NCBI GenBank assembly: GCA_007922305.1
Contig: ML677342.1
Location: 1,521,843 to 1,585,842, forward strand
Source: Dermatemys mawii
Taxonomy: Eukaryota > Chordata > Testudines > Dermatemydidae
Length of the DNA stretch: 64,000 nucleotides
Direction of reading: 5' to 3'
A model generated the notes under the pieces. It saw nothing but the letters and a program-made list of their open reading frames with translations. It was not told where the DNA came from and searched no databases. A program made the position numbers and the translations under genes. How positions within the stretch are numbered: position 1 is the stretch's first letter; each line of letters opens with the position of its first letter. This document shows positions 36,944 to 48,670 of this stretch, piece by piece.

Positions 36944-38127
36944 CTGTTAAAAGTTAAAAGGGTTCAGACACAAAACTAGTTTCTATTAAAAACGATCTAA
37001 TCATTGAAAGTAGAAATAAAAAAATATCAGTTAGATCATCCAGTTCATCTCCCTGCTAATGCAGGATTGTTCCCTAAAATCTTTGGACCAACATGGGATT
37101 TGGAAGCCCAAAGGACAGTGGTCTCTATTGGCTCTCTACAGCCAAATACTTCTTGTGTCAGCTATGTCAGCCTATTTTTAAATGAAATCCCTGTTACTTC
37201 TAGTTACACATCTGGGTACTCTACATAAAGAATTTCTTACATAACTAGATGTTCAAATATTGTAGGCTGTTAACATGTTTCCCCTTAGAAAGCTCTTTGG
37301 TAGTAAAATACATATATTTACTCTCTTTATTCAAAACTTTTTTGGAGTAAAAGAACATGTAATACTTTGTTTGGGTTTTTTTTTCCCAAATGATGATATT
37401 TCTGTAATATTTTCCTAAACAAAGAATATATGGTCTTTCATAGAAATGTGAGGTTGCTTTTCTAAAGTTGGTTTTGCATGATCCCTGTATTTTAATACCC
37501 ATTCACTTTCATTTAGTGTGATCTGCTCTTTTCTGATGAAACTTGGAAGTTTTCATTTGAAAAATGAAGTGTCGTACAGATAGTACAGATTAAGCAATTT
37601 TAGCTATGGCAGAGCAATAAAAAATATTCTTGCCATGGATTCATTGAAGGTGCAAGGACAGGTATTAACCTGGGTAGGGTGTTTCATAGCATTTATTTTT
37701 TAAAAAAAAGCTAGGCAAGACACTGGTATTTAAATTCTCTCTTTTGAGGAAGCAAAATTATAAACATAGGAGAGTAAAAAATAATAAAATACTCACAGGA
37801 TTAACCACAATACTAAAATAGTTAACTAAATGGCAATTTACATATCTTCAAGAACAGGATTCTTTGTTCAGTTTTAGATGTATAAAGTTTTTTTGTATAA
37901 ATGCAATTTATTACTTCTGATGGGTCTTCTAAGATGATATAGAGTGCAACATGCAAAGAATTCAGAAAGAGAAATAAACAATAAACATTGTTGAAGTCTA
38001 AACAAATTATTATACAAGACATATCTGTTGCAGAATTAAGAATGTAATTCACTGAAAATATCAAACTTGGGATGCAGAAAATCTTTAGAGATCCCAGAAA
38101 GTGAAATTCTGTTTACCCTGATCAGAC
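36944..38127. other. Unassigned AT-rich DNA
   Basis: No gene or recognisable repeat. Confidence 0.5.
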
Positions 38128-38190
38128 GAGTAGTCCCACTGAAATCAGTGAGACTATTCCCAGGAGTAATGAAGAAAAGGATTTGGTCCA
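38128..38190. repeat. Palindromic short repeat copy
   Basis: CGAGTAGTCCCACTGAAATC faces AGTGAGACTATTCCC around a diverged ACTGAAATCAGT centre, then GAAAAGGATTTGGTCC at the right end. Only part of the left end remains. Confidence 0.65.
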
Positions 38191-38860
38191 TACACTTTGT
38201 TTAATAATGAGCTGAACTCTGCTTATGTAAAAGAGGCAAATAGGAACACTGAAGAGAATCGATCCACTACAGACATAAAGCAGCTATGTTTTCTCTCTGC
38301 CAGACTCCTAATATAATTATTTGGGTTTTTTTCTTTGCACAAAAATATGTAGAGCTTAAAAGTGAATTGGTTGCACTAGAGGTGAATGGTAGCTACGAAG
38401 TTCATTAGTGTAAATAAAACCTTTGGGCTGGTATTTCCCAAGTGATAAAAATCTGACAACAATTATGGCCACCATTTTGCATTTATTTTAGTTAGTCTAA
38501 ATTCCTACTTCATCCCACTTCTAGACCTGATGTGCAATATTTAGGGCTTGGCTAGGAGCCACAAGTATCATTAAATTCTCTCTGTGTTTGCAACAGGGCA
38601 GAGCAGTTCCAGGCAACAAGTTATCTGCAAGTCAGTGCAACTTCTTAAATACCCATAAGATGGAGAAAGGAAAAGTAAATGAATTATTCAGTAGAAAAGT
38701 TTGGTAATCAAAGACTGAGAGGTTTTATTAAAGAAGAACAAAGCTCTTGGCATCAATTAAAAGCATTGCTGGGTTTAAGTAAATTCTTAACAAAAGATGA
38801 GAGATGAAGCTGTTTCTGTTCTATCCTATAATGCATGGTGCTTTCATGATGCATATACTT

Positions 38861-38932
38861 AGGCCCTTATCCTACAAGCTGCTCCCTGCGGGTGGACCCC
38901 TGAGCCCCTATAGAGCCCACAGACTTGAGCCT
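38861..38932. repeat. Palindromic short repeat, half copy
   Basis: AGGCCCTTATCCTACAAGCT and CTCCCTGCGGGTGGACCCC are typical of one arm of a GGGCC-AATCCTGCAA variant of the palindromic family. The mirror arm is missing. Confidence 0.5.
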
Positions 38933-39186
38933 ACAAAATCACAGCCTGTCTCTGATTTTCTCAGTAATTCTAATTTGGCAACAGAACAACTCCCCATTCC
39001 AAAACTCACAGTTTCACACATCCTTCCCCATCACTGAGGCGCCTAACAGTTTGCAAACCATTTTCAAATGACAGAAGTATAGATCACTCATTCACGAGGA
39101 TATAAATCCTTTTCTTAATTTGTATGACTACTCGATTACATTGAACAGGAGTATTCTTAAATTTTAAAACATGAAGGAGAATGTAT

Positions 39187-39846
39187 TGTGACAAAGCTCC
39201 AAGTCTGTACTTGTGGGTCCTACGCTTCTTGGCAGATTTAAGGGCCTCAGAAACTCATCTAGGCCCCAGAGTGACCTCCCTTTCTCAGTATAATTGGCAA
39301 GAGTCACCACCTAGTGAGTTACCTTCATCACAGGCCAGTATGGAAGATGGAAAAGGGGGGAGCCCGGGCCCGCCCTCTACTCCGGACTCCAGCCCAGGGA
39401 CCCTAATAGTATCAGCTAAGATGGCTGACCTTTTAGGCACAAAACACAATACAATTCCCTGGGCTACTTCCCCACAGCAGTCCCCGCTTCTTCAAACTCC
39501 ACTTCACCCTTACCTCAGGGCCTCCTTCCTTCAGTATGATATGTTGTCCAACACTCAGTCTCACCAACAGCATAACTTCCTTCCACAGCTCCTGACACCC
39601 ACAGCCCACCTGACTAACTGGGAGGTTTTTATCTGGATTCGGCCAGTCCCTGATTGGCTTCAGGTGTCCCAATTAGGCTAGCTGTTTCTACCCCTTTCTA
39701 GAAGGTTCTTAATTGGCCCCAGGTGTCTTGATTGGTCTGGAGTAGCCTTTGTTTGGCTATCCAGGGAACAAGGACCTGCACACCCTGAGGCTGATATACC
39801 TGCCTTCCAGCACTCTCCTATATCCTTCTGGACTGACTCCGTCACA
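39187..39846. mobile_element. Solo LTR, 660 bp, GTAT target duplication
   Basis: The block begins TGTGACAAAG and ends CCGTCACA, so the termini form TGTGAC...GTCACA, a perfect 6-bp inverted repeat with the TG...CA ends required by retroviral-type integrases. It is flanked on both sides by GTAT (39,183-39,186 and 39,847-39,850), a 4-bp target duplication typical of Ty3/gypsy and some endogenous retrovirus groups. Base composition is distinctly richer in G+C than the flanks. No internal region follows on either side, so this is a recombined solo LTR. A 166-codon frame at 39,181-39,681 starts just outside the LTR and runs through it; it is an accident of the sequence. The content (GGGAGCCCGGGCCCGCCCTC; GGTGTCCCAATTAGG) matches an LTR I recall from turtle genomes. 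Gypsy or retroviral class is undecided, and transcription direction is not shown. Confidence 0.88.
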
Positions 39847-39850
39847 GTAT

Positions 39851-42800
39851 GTATTTAGGGTGTATTTTGTGCATGCATGTGCAGGTGCCAGAGGGTGAGA
39901 GAAGTAGTAGTCTAGTTTACAGCTATACATATAAACTTCTCCAACTGCACTGAATTATTGGTTTCTGAAGGAAATATTATTATCAGGTCACCGTAATGCT
40001 AAGCACTATTACATTAGAGCTGATAATTTCTGAAAAGTGCTTACTTTTGAAATAAAAAAGTAAGAAAAAAAAATCCAGCAAGTGCTGACTAAAAAAGAAA
40101 TATTTATATTTATATTAAACCCCTCAGCTAGATTCTCAGACACATCACTGCTTAAAATGCAGTCACCTGACAAAAACAGTTCTAATTATTACCCCCTTGG
40201 GCTAACATTTTTCAGAGTGACTGGCTAAAATGCACTCCAGCTCATAATTTCTATCTCTGACAGTGGAAGACATAACCTAGTTTCCTCTAATGCAAAAGTC
40301 TCTAATCTAGAGGGCAAGACCCTGTTCCGTATAACACTGAAAGGAGAAAATGCAATTTGAGCACAAGGAAATTGCACACATAGTTTGATAGTTCTACCAC
40401 TCTCATTTTTTCCCCCAGGTTTAAATGTCATTTTATTTTATACTAAATTATGACCTGGCTAAAATCTGTGTATGTTCCTTGGCATATTCTGGAAACTTTA
40501 TACTATAAAAGGAAAGGATACAGAAATACAGTGTAACTTTTAAGTTATGTTTTAGCTATAAAAATTCAAAATTACTATGCTTTGTGTAAGAATATTTCTA
40601 ATAATTGATAGTTTTCATTTTAGCAAGTGGCACAATAAATCTGAATCACCACTGTATTAATCCTGTTCTATTTCAGTGTAACTCGGCTGATTTCGAAGAG
40701 GTGTAATGTAATGATGAATCAGGCTTCCAAGATTTAAGAATAGGTAGGATTTTCAGATTGGCTTCATCTCAGTATCTTCATTTTACAATGTATTTTTCAC
40801 CAGTGAAAAGAGATATTCACATTTTAGTTCTCATGAACAATGCGAGGGGCAAAAATTAGACAGCACCTCAGATAGATAGCTATCTGTATTACACATGAAA
40901 TCAGGTAGCTAAATGCCTAACTACAAATATTTGCAATGGGGGCCACTTGGCAAAATCTGGATCTCTATGGAGAAGTACTTGGTTAAAACTGACTGCTAAC
41001 AAACATGATGCCGCATGCATCATATTCAGACACTCAGAACAGAAGGATTCCTGGCATTGCTAGGAGAGGTGAATTAACCTCAAATATTTCTGATTCAGCT
41101 TCTGTAGGCAGCAGCTGAATAATATATTGACCTAAAGCTAATAATTCAAAAATGTTCATGAAATTTTAAGGAAGTGAATCAGGAGTCTTGGAAGAGATGA
41201 CTCTTCTACTGGAAACTTATTAACAATTTTTATTTTTCCCCAATTTAAGCACCCACTCTCTCCCTTGCAGCCTAACCAGCTGCTGCTTAACACCTTTCTT
41301 CCAGCTGGGAAGGCAGCTGGATGAATGCATTTGTAGCTAATGTCAGTATGGCTCTTTAGTGAGCAACTGGGGCTTCAGTTTCCTCCTGGAGACTGCATAT
41401 GTCACCTTCACGTCTCATTCATCTTCCATCATTCCAGGGAATATTTGAGGAATACTTGGTAGCAGGCAGTAGATTATGAAAGTACAGACCAAATAAGTGA
41501 GAATGAAAACCGACTTCTATTACAAATCACCTGTTTCTATGTTTATATTCAAAGTCATTTTCTTGAAGACATGCACTCACATATTCAAGGAAACACACTA
41601 TAGACACGAAGCTACTCAGAAGAAAAAGGAAAAAAGTAAACAGCATTTAGGCCCATTTTGTTGTAATAATTAATACTTATGAGAGCTTTTCATGAATTAC
41701 AATCTCATATTGACTGGTCAGCAGGGGAGACTGAAGTTCTCTGTTTTTTTACACAACAGGTAAAAACAGAGCATGGCAGTGCAAACAGAATACAATGTAA
41801 ACAATATTCACAAAAATTTAAACCACATGAAACTCATGAGGGCTCAGATCCTACAAACAGAATTGATAGTGTGAACTCCTGTACGCACGTGCACATCTAT
41901 TTCCAGGATCAAGGTTCACATTAGTATGAAAGATCTGAATCAGCAAGTTTTTTATTTGATTTTTTTTTTTAAGTTTCCACCTTGTAAGCTGAAATTTGAA
42001 AGACTATGTAGAGAGCAGCAAATTTCTAATGGGTGAAGTGTGCTGGTTGTCTTGAATTCAATTTGAGATGTGGAGGTGGTATGTTTGCATAAGGCCACGT
42101 AACATAAGACACCTGGTGTGTGTGTGAGGGTAGGGGAGTGGCCCCGGTTTGGAAAAGTTTACCCTCTGCCATTAGAAGAGATAACAAAGATGTCACTTGT
42201 TGATGGGGACTTGCAGAAAAGGGGTGTGCAGTTAGTTGGATCGTAATTCCAGTTTCCAAAACACAATGCCCCAAATGGTACAAATTTTATAAGTTTTCAC
42301 TATACTTGTGTAGCTAGTGAGGTAAGCAGGGAAGGCTAAAAGGAAACTATTTATACACTATTGTCAAATAGCCCACTAATAGTAATTAATGTCTGTTGAA
42401 TTACTGTTTTGTGCAGCCCAGATTCCCCTGCTTGTCCTTAAGCTCACTGAAATTTTCATTTCAGTCTGGCAGTGCTCACTGCATCTCTAAATATTATAAT
42501 TATCCCATCAAAATGCTTTAGCCCTGATCTGGAGGGACCACCTGTAGAGGTGAAAGAGCTGCTCAGTCTTGATAATCATTCAGTCCTTGAGCACCTTGCT
42601 TAGACTGACAACAAAATCATGGTAGAACTACCAACAAAGTTTCAAATACTGTAGGCCTCTGAAAAGTCATAAATGTTTATAGCTTTTAGTCACTGCTGAA
42701 TAGGTGAGATTCAGATGAATGAGAAAAGCTCCACATGTATTATCAATTAACTGAAGCAACTATTATTTTGTCGTTTGATTTCAAAATGGTACTTTTTAAA

Positions 42801-43316
42801 ATATAGGTTAAATGACAGTATTTTGCTTTGGCTTTCCTTTGCCTTTAAAAGAAATAGAGGGTAAAGATAGAAAGAGCCCCTTTACTTGAGACATTGAAAT
42901 CTAAAATGGCTAATGTACCAGTAACCATACTTTAAGAAATAATACTGTTGTGATGCACTGGATGACCTATATGTTATTTATGTCTCTACTTTCTAGAATT
43001 CATATGTCAGGAAGGTTTTTACTTCCATGACAGAGTCCCAAGATATTGGCCCAATCAGAGTAGTTTTACTAGGATTTCACTCACCTTCTCCTTCTACACA
43101 CTGCCAGGTTTCTCACTTTTTTAAAGATACCATGACCACCTGTGTGCTTCACACTCAGCAGAGGTGCTTGAGACACAAGAATCACAAGCTGAGAAGGTGG
43201 ATAGCTTCTTATAAAAATTATAATGTAGCTCTGTTACAAGCCATTGGGAGGAACTTGCAAGTATTGCTATCTGCACTCATCCCTCTTGCAATATATTATC
43301 AATTTGGCTAGGATCC
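39851..43316. other. Unassigned DNA
   Basis: No gene is supported. Short frames only. 42,110-42,250 contains a GTGTGTGTGAGGGTAGGGGAG stretch and is locally G-rich, without further structure. Confidence 0.5.
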
Positions 43317-43615
43317 TATCCCTGGTGGGTCAGAGGCCAGAGCCAAGTGTCACCCCCAAAGTCAAGAATTGGAGCCACGGGTCAGGACTGGGTTATCTGG
43401 AGTGAGGCAAGGCAGGGTAAGGCTGAGGTCCGGGTAGGAGCAGAGCTGGAACACCGTTGGGAACAAGCAGGTGCAGGAGTTATCATAGCTGCCTGTGAGG
43501 GAATGCTTTGAGCATCTACTGACCTGTTGCTGCTGAACTTAAAATTCTGCTGATTCTTCCAACCAATCAGGCAGCACAGCCAACCAGGCAACCTACTGCA
43601 GGTCAGCTGCACTTG
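43317..43615. repeat. Probable LTR-type or other G+C-rich interspersed repeat
   Basis: A compositional island: purine-rich GGGTCAGAGGCCAGAGCC and GGGTCAGGACTGGG units, then AACCAATCAGGCAGCACAGC and CTACTGCAGGTCAGCTGCAC. The wording is familiar from turtle LTR-like repeats, but TG...CA ends and a target duplication were not found, so boundaries and class are tentative. Confidence 0.4.
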
Positions 43616-44345
43616 TTACCTTGGCCAGAAACTGGCTCTGCTTTGAGACAACTATTTACCATGCAAAATGACCAAGTACTAATTGAGCACCTCAAAATTT
43701 GATTGAAGGACTTAAGAATCTATTGCACAGGTTAAGAAATGGGCGAGGTATTAAATACATGACTTGGAAGCTATTAAAGAACCTTAATTATTCACAGGTA
43801 CTCTGGCAATTGGTAAGACTCATTTTATGTTCATATTTCCCCTGGAGGTATAGTTTCTGAGGGACTGGCACGATTCTGAGGTAGGTCAATACTCCCCCTT
43901 CCTTATGGGGCTCTAAAAATCCTCAGGTTTTAATGGGACTGAGGTTTACTGAACAAGTTGAGCACTTATCAAGGACCATTGTGGCAACACATTTTAAATC
44001 CTTTTTGTTTTTTGAACTGGAAGAATATTTATTGTCACTCATAGACACAGAAAAACTGGCTGTGTTGAAACAATGATAAGTTTGCAAAATCGCTGACTGA
44101 TCTAGCAAATGTTAGTCAACTGTAACATCCCTCTGTGGTACATTACAAAACGTGAAGCCTGTACCGCAATGAGGAAAAATGCTTTTCTGTCTGTGCTCAA
44201 AGGTAGAAAAAGGATATTTTAGCACAGAGTTCTGAATAAAAGTAATTCACATTTAGAAAAAGGAATAAATTAAATTTCACTTCACTAAGAGAGATTCTAA
44301 ATATGAACTAAAAGGAGTTTTACATATAGAGCAAAAGTAAAATAT

Positions 44346-44415
44346 GGGTCCAATCCTGCTCCAGCCAAAGTGAATGGCAACACTCACATATGGGAACAGA
44401 TGGGTTTGATTCTGT
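44346..44415. repeat. Palindromic short repeat copy
   Basis: GGGTCCAATCCTGCTCCAGC, then AAAGTGAATGGCAACACTCA, and a mirrored GGGTTTGATTCTG. An eroded member of the palindromic family. It supplies part of a 135-codon minus-strand frame (44,320-44,727), which argues that this frame is not a gene. Confidence 0.55.
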
Positions 44416-44882
44416 GTAAATCAATAATTCAAGAATATAGGCCAAGGTGCTATGGACATATAAAATGATGCAGGTAAGGAGAACTGCACTTGTAAATAGC
44501 AAAAATAGTGCATCATAATGGGCTTTTTTTATTTTGGTTTTGACTGCAGAAAAAGAGGAAGACACAAGAATGGCATTTGAACCTCCCTCAGCGTGAAATT
44601 CACTCTCGTGCAAAAGACACCAAGGATATCTTATTTTAAGAAAATAGAAAAGGAAAACATCAGCAAAACCTATCAGGTTATGTGAAAGCAATGTACATTC
44701 CACAGGAACAACAACAACAACCCACAACCAAATAATTTCTTCATTTCCATTTTGATGGGATCCATGTTCACCACAATGAAAGCAGCCTTTCTAGTCAGTG
44801 GAGCTTCTTGTGGGTTAAGATTCGGCTCAGTGAGATTAAGGGTGACTGAAACCTTGGTAATATCCTATTAAATTCTACAAGT

Positions 44883-44935
44883 GAAATCCTGGGCCCACTG
44901 AAGTCAATGCAAGTTTTGCAATTGGCTAGGATTTC
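44883..44935. repeat. Palindromic short repeat, minimal copy
   Basis: The arms GAAATCCTGG (44,883-44,892) and CTAGGATTTC (44,926-44,935) pair with one mismatch around CCACTGAAGTCAATGCAAG. This is the shortest relative of the family here. Confidence 0.7.
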
Positions 44936-45068
44936 ATTCTAGGGCTACTACTGACAAAAAAAAAAGTTTCATTGTTTTTCTTAAATTTTGTTGGTAAGGA
45001 ATTCATCATAAATTGTATGGTTAACTGTTTTCATGAGTATCTAGAAAAAAAAGACACATAGTATACAT

Positions 45069-45185
45069 TTCCCAGACCTGAAGAACTCTGTATAGCTCAA
45101 AAACTTCTCTCTCTCTCACCCACAGCATTGATCCAAAAAAACAGATAATACCTCGCTCACCTTGTCTATCTAAAAAATATTAGGG
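45069..45185 (+). mobile_element. Penelope-style 3' tail, single diverged copy
   Basis: TTCCCAGACCTGAAGAACTC, then CTCTCTCTCTCACCCACAGC and CTCGCTCACCTTGTCTATCT match the right arm of the inverted dimer at 12,340-12,398 in the same orientation. Several substitutions and an A-run insertion show it is old. Confidence 0.65.
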
Positions 45186-45737
45186 TATTTCATTGTTGAC
45201 TTAAATTGTAAACAGGAAGGACCCCAGCTTTGTCATAATTCACTACATCACCTGAACAACTTAACTATCTAGGCTTTCCTAATGTATGCGGCAGCCAGAA
45301 GCACATTCAGACACTGAAAAAGGAAACACTATTTTAGGTTCTATTGGAAACAGTATAAAATATACAAAATGCCAATTTTTCCTACTGAATTCTCACTTTA
45401 CTCTGACTTGCTTATGAATTGTAACCTCTGTTTGGTAATTTTCAGCCTGAATTTTCACAGTTACAAATGTTTGTATCCAAGACTAGGGTAGGGTAAGAAA
45501 CTGAAAAACGAAAGCAACAATAGTTCATAGGTACAGCATCATAAAATTATCATATGTCTGCCGTAGACCTACTGATTTGATTATCCTTCCTTTAGCCGCT
45601 TATCTGCTTTGCTTGAGAGTGATTTACATGCATGTAATAAAAGATACTTTTTGTCAAATTTATTTGTTAGATACATTGTCATGAAAAGAGGAACCTCACT
45701 CCACAAAAACAAACAAAACACAACCCAACACTAGTTA
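45186..45737. other. Unassigned DNA
   Basis: No gene or repeat recognised. Confidence 0.5.
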
Positions 45738-45815
45738 AGGGCATGGTCCTGCAAACCCTTCCTCACCTGTGTAAGCCTCATATGGGGAGTAGTCCATAGG
45801 ACCTTTGCAATATGA
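45738..45815. repeat. Palindromic short repeat copy
   Basis: GGGCATGGTCCTGCAAACCC and GGAGTAGTCCATAGGACC are typical of a variant whose arms read GGTCCTGCAA and centre on a TAGTCC...GGACTA stem. The right arm is partly eroded. Confidence 0.6.
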
Positions 45816-47851
45816 AGCTTATCTGAATATTTATCTTTTATATTCACTTCTGTATAGACATTTTGAAGTGATTTTACACTGTAATCCTATGGACTGCAAT
45901 TTTCAAGCAATCCAAACATCCCCATTAAATAAACTAAGAGAGAATGCAGAAAGTGTAGGAATCCAACACATTCCCAAAAGATCAGAGTACCGCTGTGCAT
46001 TCTTGCTCATTTTAAACAAACTAAACTCCAGTTAGTATACCCTCCCTAATGGGCACCCCCACTGGGGACATTGTTAGATTACCACCATTGACAATAAGTA
46101 CAGCTGAATATGTAAACAAGGCCATAATCCATCTGAAAGAACTCTCACAGTTTGGCAGAGCTCACAGTGTTGTTAACATATTGTGCCAAAGCAATAACAA
46201 AGCCATCATTTTTAAGTTGATTCACGGACTCATATTAATCAAGAAATGTTCCAGAAATTACTTCTAAATGAGAAACCTTCCAGAAATTTACCATTTGGAA
46301 AGAAGGTTTCCAGATGACTTTTTGCTTATCTGTAACATGTTCCTCAAAATAAATCACTATTTAGTCCAAGTTCAACTGAGACAGAAAACACATTGCTGTT
46401 ATAGAGTAAGGGAGATTCTCTTTTGATCACTCTCTAATTCTTGTAAAGCCAGTCAGTTTTGAGGTCATAGTTCCTTATTAAAGATGAGATAGCCAGTGCC
46501 ATCTAGCTTGGCTTTTTGGCAATAAATTTAAAATGTTACAAGTTATGAATTCAAAACAATAACCATATGTACAGGCTGTATGACTGAGTTAGCTACCCTA
46601 AGGAAAGAAAGTGTTTTACAAGTATTATAATTCAGGTGCTGATTTTAATTAACCTACAATATATTACAGCTTTATAACCATTTAAACATTTTCCTAGATT
46701 TTAGATACAAGTTACACAAATTGATAAAAATTGGGAGATTAAAAAGTCTAATTTTGAACAGGGTGAAGAAATGAAACCTGGATTTTAAAAATGTGCCCCT
46801 AGAAGTTAAGGCTACAACAGTTCTGAAACTTTGCCTTACATGGATTTTTTTCAATTAATTAAAGACAGCAGAGACAAGGATGGCAGCTACCCTGACCTTT
46901 GGTAGTTTTTATTATAAATTAATATTAGTGAAACTTACCACAGGGGTGTTGCACTTTTTAAAAATAAAAGTTTTGTGGAATATTATTTTTAAATTTTGTC
47001 ATGTTCCCAGTATATTGCAATGGCTTCATCAGGAAATTACTTATATATATGGTATCTGTGAGTCCATATTTAAATGCAGATCATTTAGGTGAGATTTTAA
47101 TATAACTGCAAAGAAGGAAACAATTCTTGTCAATCTGCTGAATTCATATTTATAAATAAATATTTGATAACATAGTTACTTACTTCCTATGATTGTTTCT
47201 TTGGAGCCAGTGAGGTTTTTAAAAATCTATTCTATATTTAGTGGTATTGCGTATCTCACGGAACTATGGAAAAAATCCAGCACAAATTGTCTTAGGAGCC
47301 CCTCAAACCGTGGAAGGTTGCAGTTGACCACCTTGTGGCAAGCTGATTTATTCAGGGGAAAGTTCAAAAGCCACCTGCTCTGATGGCCACACCTTAAGAG
47401 CTGCCTAGGAAGTGGGAAATTCACAGTGAGCGCTCTCAGCATCTCTGCCTGTAGCCAGGATAAGTAAATCTAGGACTAGAGCTGTAATAAATCTGGTGTG
47501 TGTGTGTGTGTGCGTGTGCGTGTCCTTGTGTTGATAATGCTTTCTTCTGTAAAGCATTCGGAGATCACTGGATTAACAGAACTTTATAAAGAGCTGCTAT
47601 TTTTGACCTGCAAACACAGCAACTCCTGTGACATTAGCTATTTTGTACTGTGAAAATAGCTAGGGAACTTATTTTTATATCTGCCATGACAGTCATTTGG
47701 GAGATGCCCAACTCAAGCAAACACTACACTTTATTGTAAATACTATGCTGGCCTCATCTGCTTTGCTTTAGCCCAGCACCTCAGGACTCTCTATTCCTTC
47801 TTGACACTAACCAACTTCTCATTACTGGTTGCCACTCCATTGATTTGGTTA
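45816..47851. other. Unassigned DNA with a TG microsatellite
   Basis: No gene is supported. 47,270-47,460 has higher G+C and opposed overlapping short frames but no motif. A TG-rich microsatellite is listed separately. Confidence 0.5.
47496..47523. repeat. (TG)n microsatellite with TGCG interruptions
   Basis: About nine TG units followed by TGCGTGTGCGTG. Confidence 0.95.
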
Positions 47852-48670
47852 AAAAACAATGAGGAGTCAGGTGGCACCTTAAAGGCTGAAACAGATTTAT
47901 TAGGGCATAAGCTTTCATAGGTAAAAACCCCACTTCTTCCGATGCATGGAGTGAAAATTACAGATGCAGGCATAAATATACTGACACATGAAGAGAAGGG
48001 AGTTACCTCACAAGTGGAGAATCAGCGTTAATAAGGCCAATTCAGTCAGGTTGGATGTGGTCCACTCCCAATAATTGACAAGGAGGAGTCAATACCAAGA
48101 GAGGGAAAATTGCTTTTGTAGTGAGCCAGCCACTCCCAGTCGCTATTCAAGCACAAATTAATGGTGTTAAATTTGCAAATGAATTGTAGCTCTGCAGTCT
48201 CTCTTTGAAGTATGTTTTTGAATTTGTTTTTGGAGGATGGCTACTTTTAGGGCTTGGCTACACTTGAAATTTCAAAGCACTGTCGCGGGAATACTTCCAC
48301 GGCAGCACTTTGAAGTGCGAGTGTGGTCACGCGGGAGCTCTGGGAGAGAGCTCTCCCAGTGCCCCTGGTAATCTACCTCCATGAGGGGATTAGCTCAGAC
48401 TGCTTGGAGCCTGGCTCCCAGCACTCGGAGCCTGTCCACACTAGCGCTTTAAAGTGTTGAGACTTGCTGCGCTCAGCGGGGTGATTTTTCACCCCCCTGA
48501 GCCAGCAAGTTAGAGCACTATAAATTGTCAGTGTAGCCAAGCCCTTTAATCTGTTATTGAATATCCAGGGAGCCTGAAGTGCTCTCCTATTGGCTTTTGT
48601 ATGTTACCATTCCAGAAGTCTGATTTGTGGCCATTTATTCTTTTTTGATTGATCTGGTTGACAATTTTCT
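47852..48670 (-). mobile_element. Penelope-like element, 3' part with GIY-YIG remnant, split by hAT MITE
   Basis: Penelope-like elements are retrotransposons whose reverse transcriptase is fused to a C-terminal GIY-YIG endonuclease. On the minus strand the part upstream of the MITE (48,546-48,670) decodes as the region around R-x3-H of that endonuclease, KRINGHKSD followed by GNIQKPIGEHF. The same words occur in the copy at 59.3 kb. Downstream (48,248 to 47,852) comes the 3' non-coding part, ending in GCATCGGAAGAAGTGGG, GAAAGCTTATGCCCTAATA and CTTTAAGGTGCCACCTGACT. These align with the tail of the 59.3 kb copy. The MITE at 48,249-48,545 interrupts the coding part just after the LPG motif. The 5' end is truncated, as usual. 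Confidence 0.85.
48249..48545. mobile_element. hAT-like MITE with perfect 16-bp termini
   Basis: The left terminus AGGGCTTGGCTACACT (48,249-48,264) is the exact reverse complement of the right terminus AGTGTAGCCAAGCCCT (48,530-48,545). Inside, GCACTTTGAAGTGCGAGTGT near the left end pairs with ACACTAGCGCTTTAAAGTG near the right, extending the inverted symmetry. At 297 bp it has no room for a transposase. Flanks share only TTTA, so the expected 8-bp target duplication is unclear, but the host Penelope-like element continues on both sides. The G+C-rich content and CG dinucleotides contrast with the surrounding DNA. Confidence 0.9.

Noticed and set aside
39181..39681. 166-codon plus-strand frame, the longest in the window
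   Set aside because: It starts six bases outside a well-bounded solo LTR and runs through it. Its Pro/Ser-rich content reflects LTR composition; there is no domain.
44320..44727. 135-codon minus-strand frame with hydrophobic stretches resembling membrane segments
   Set aside because: Part of it is a copy of the dispersed palindromic repeat (44,346-44,415). Hydrophobic codons are expected in AT-rich chance frames, and no splice or start context is convincing.
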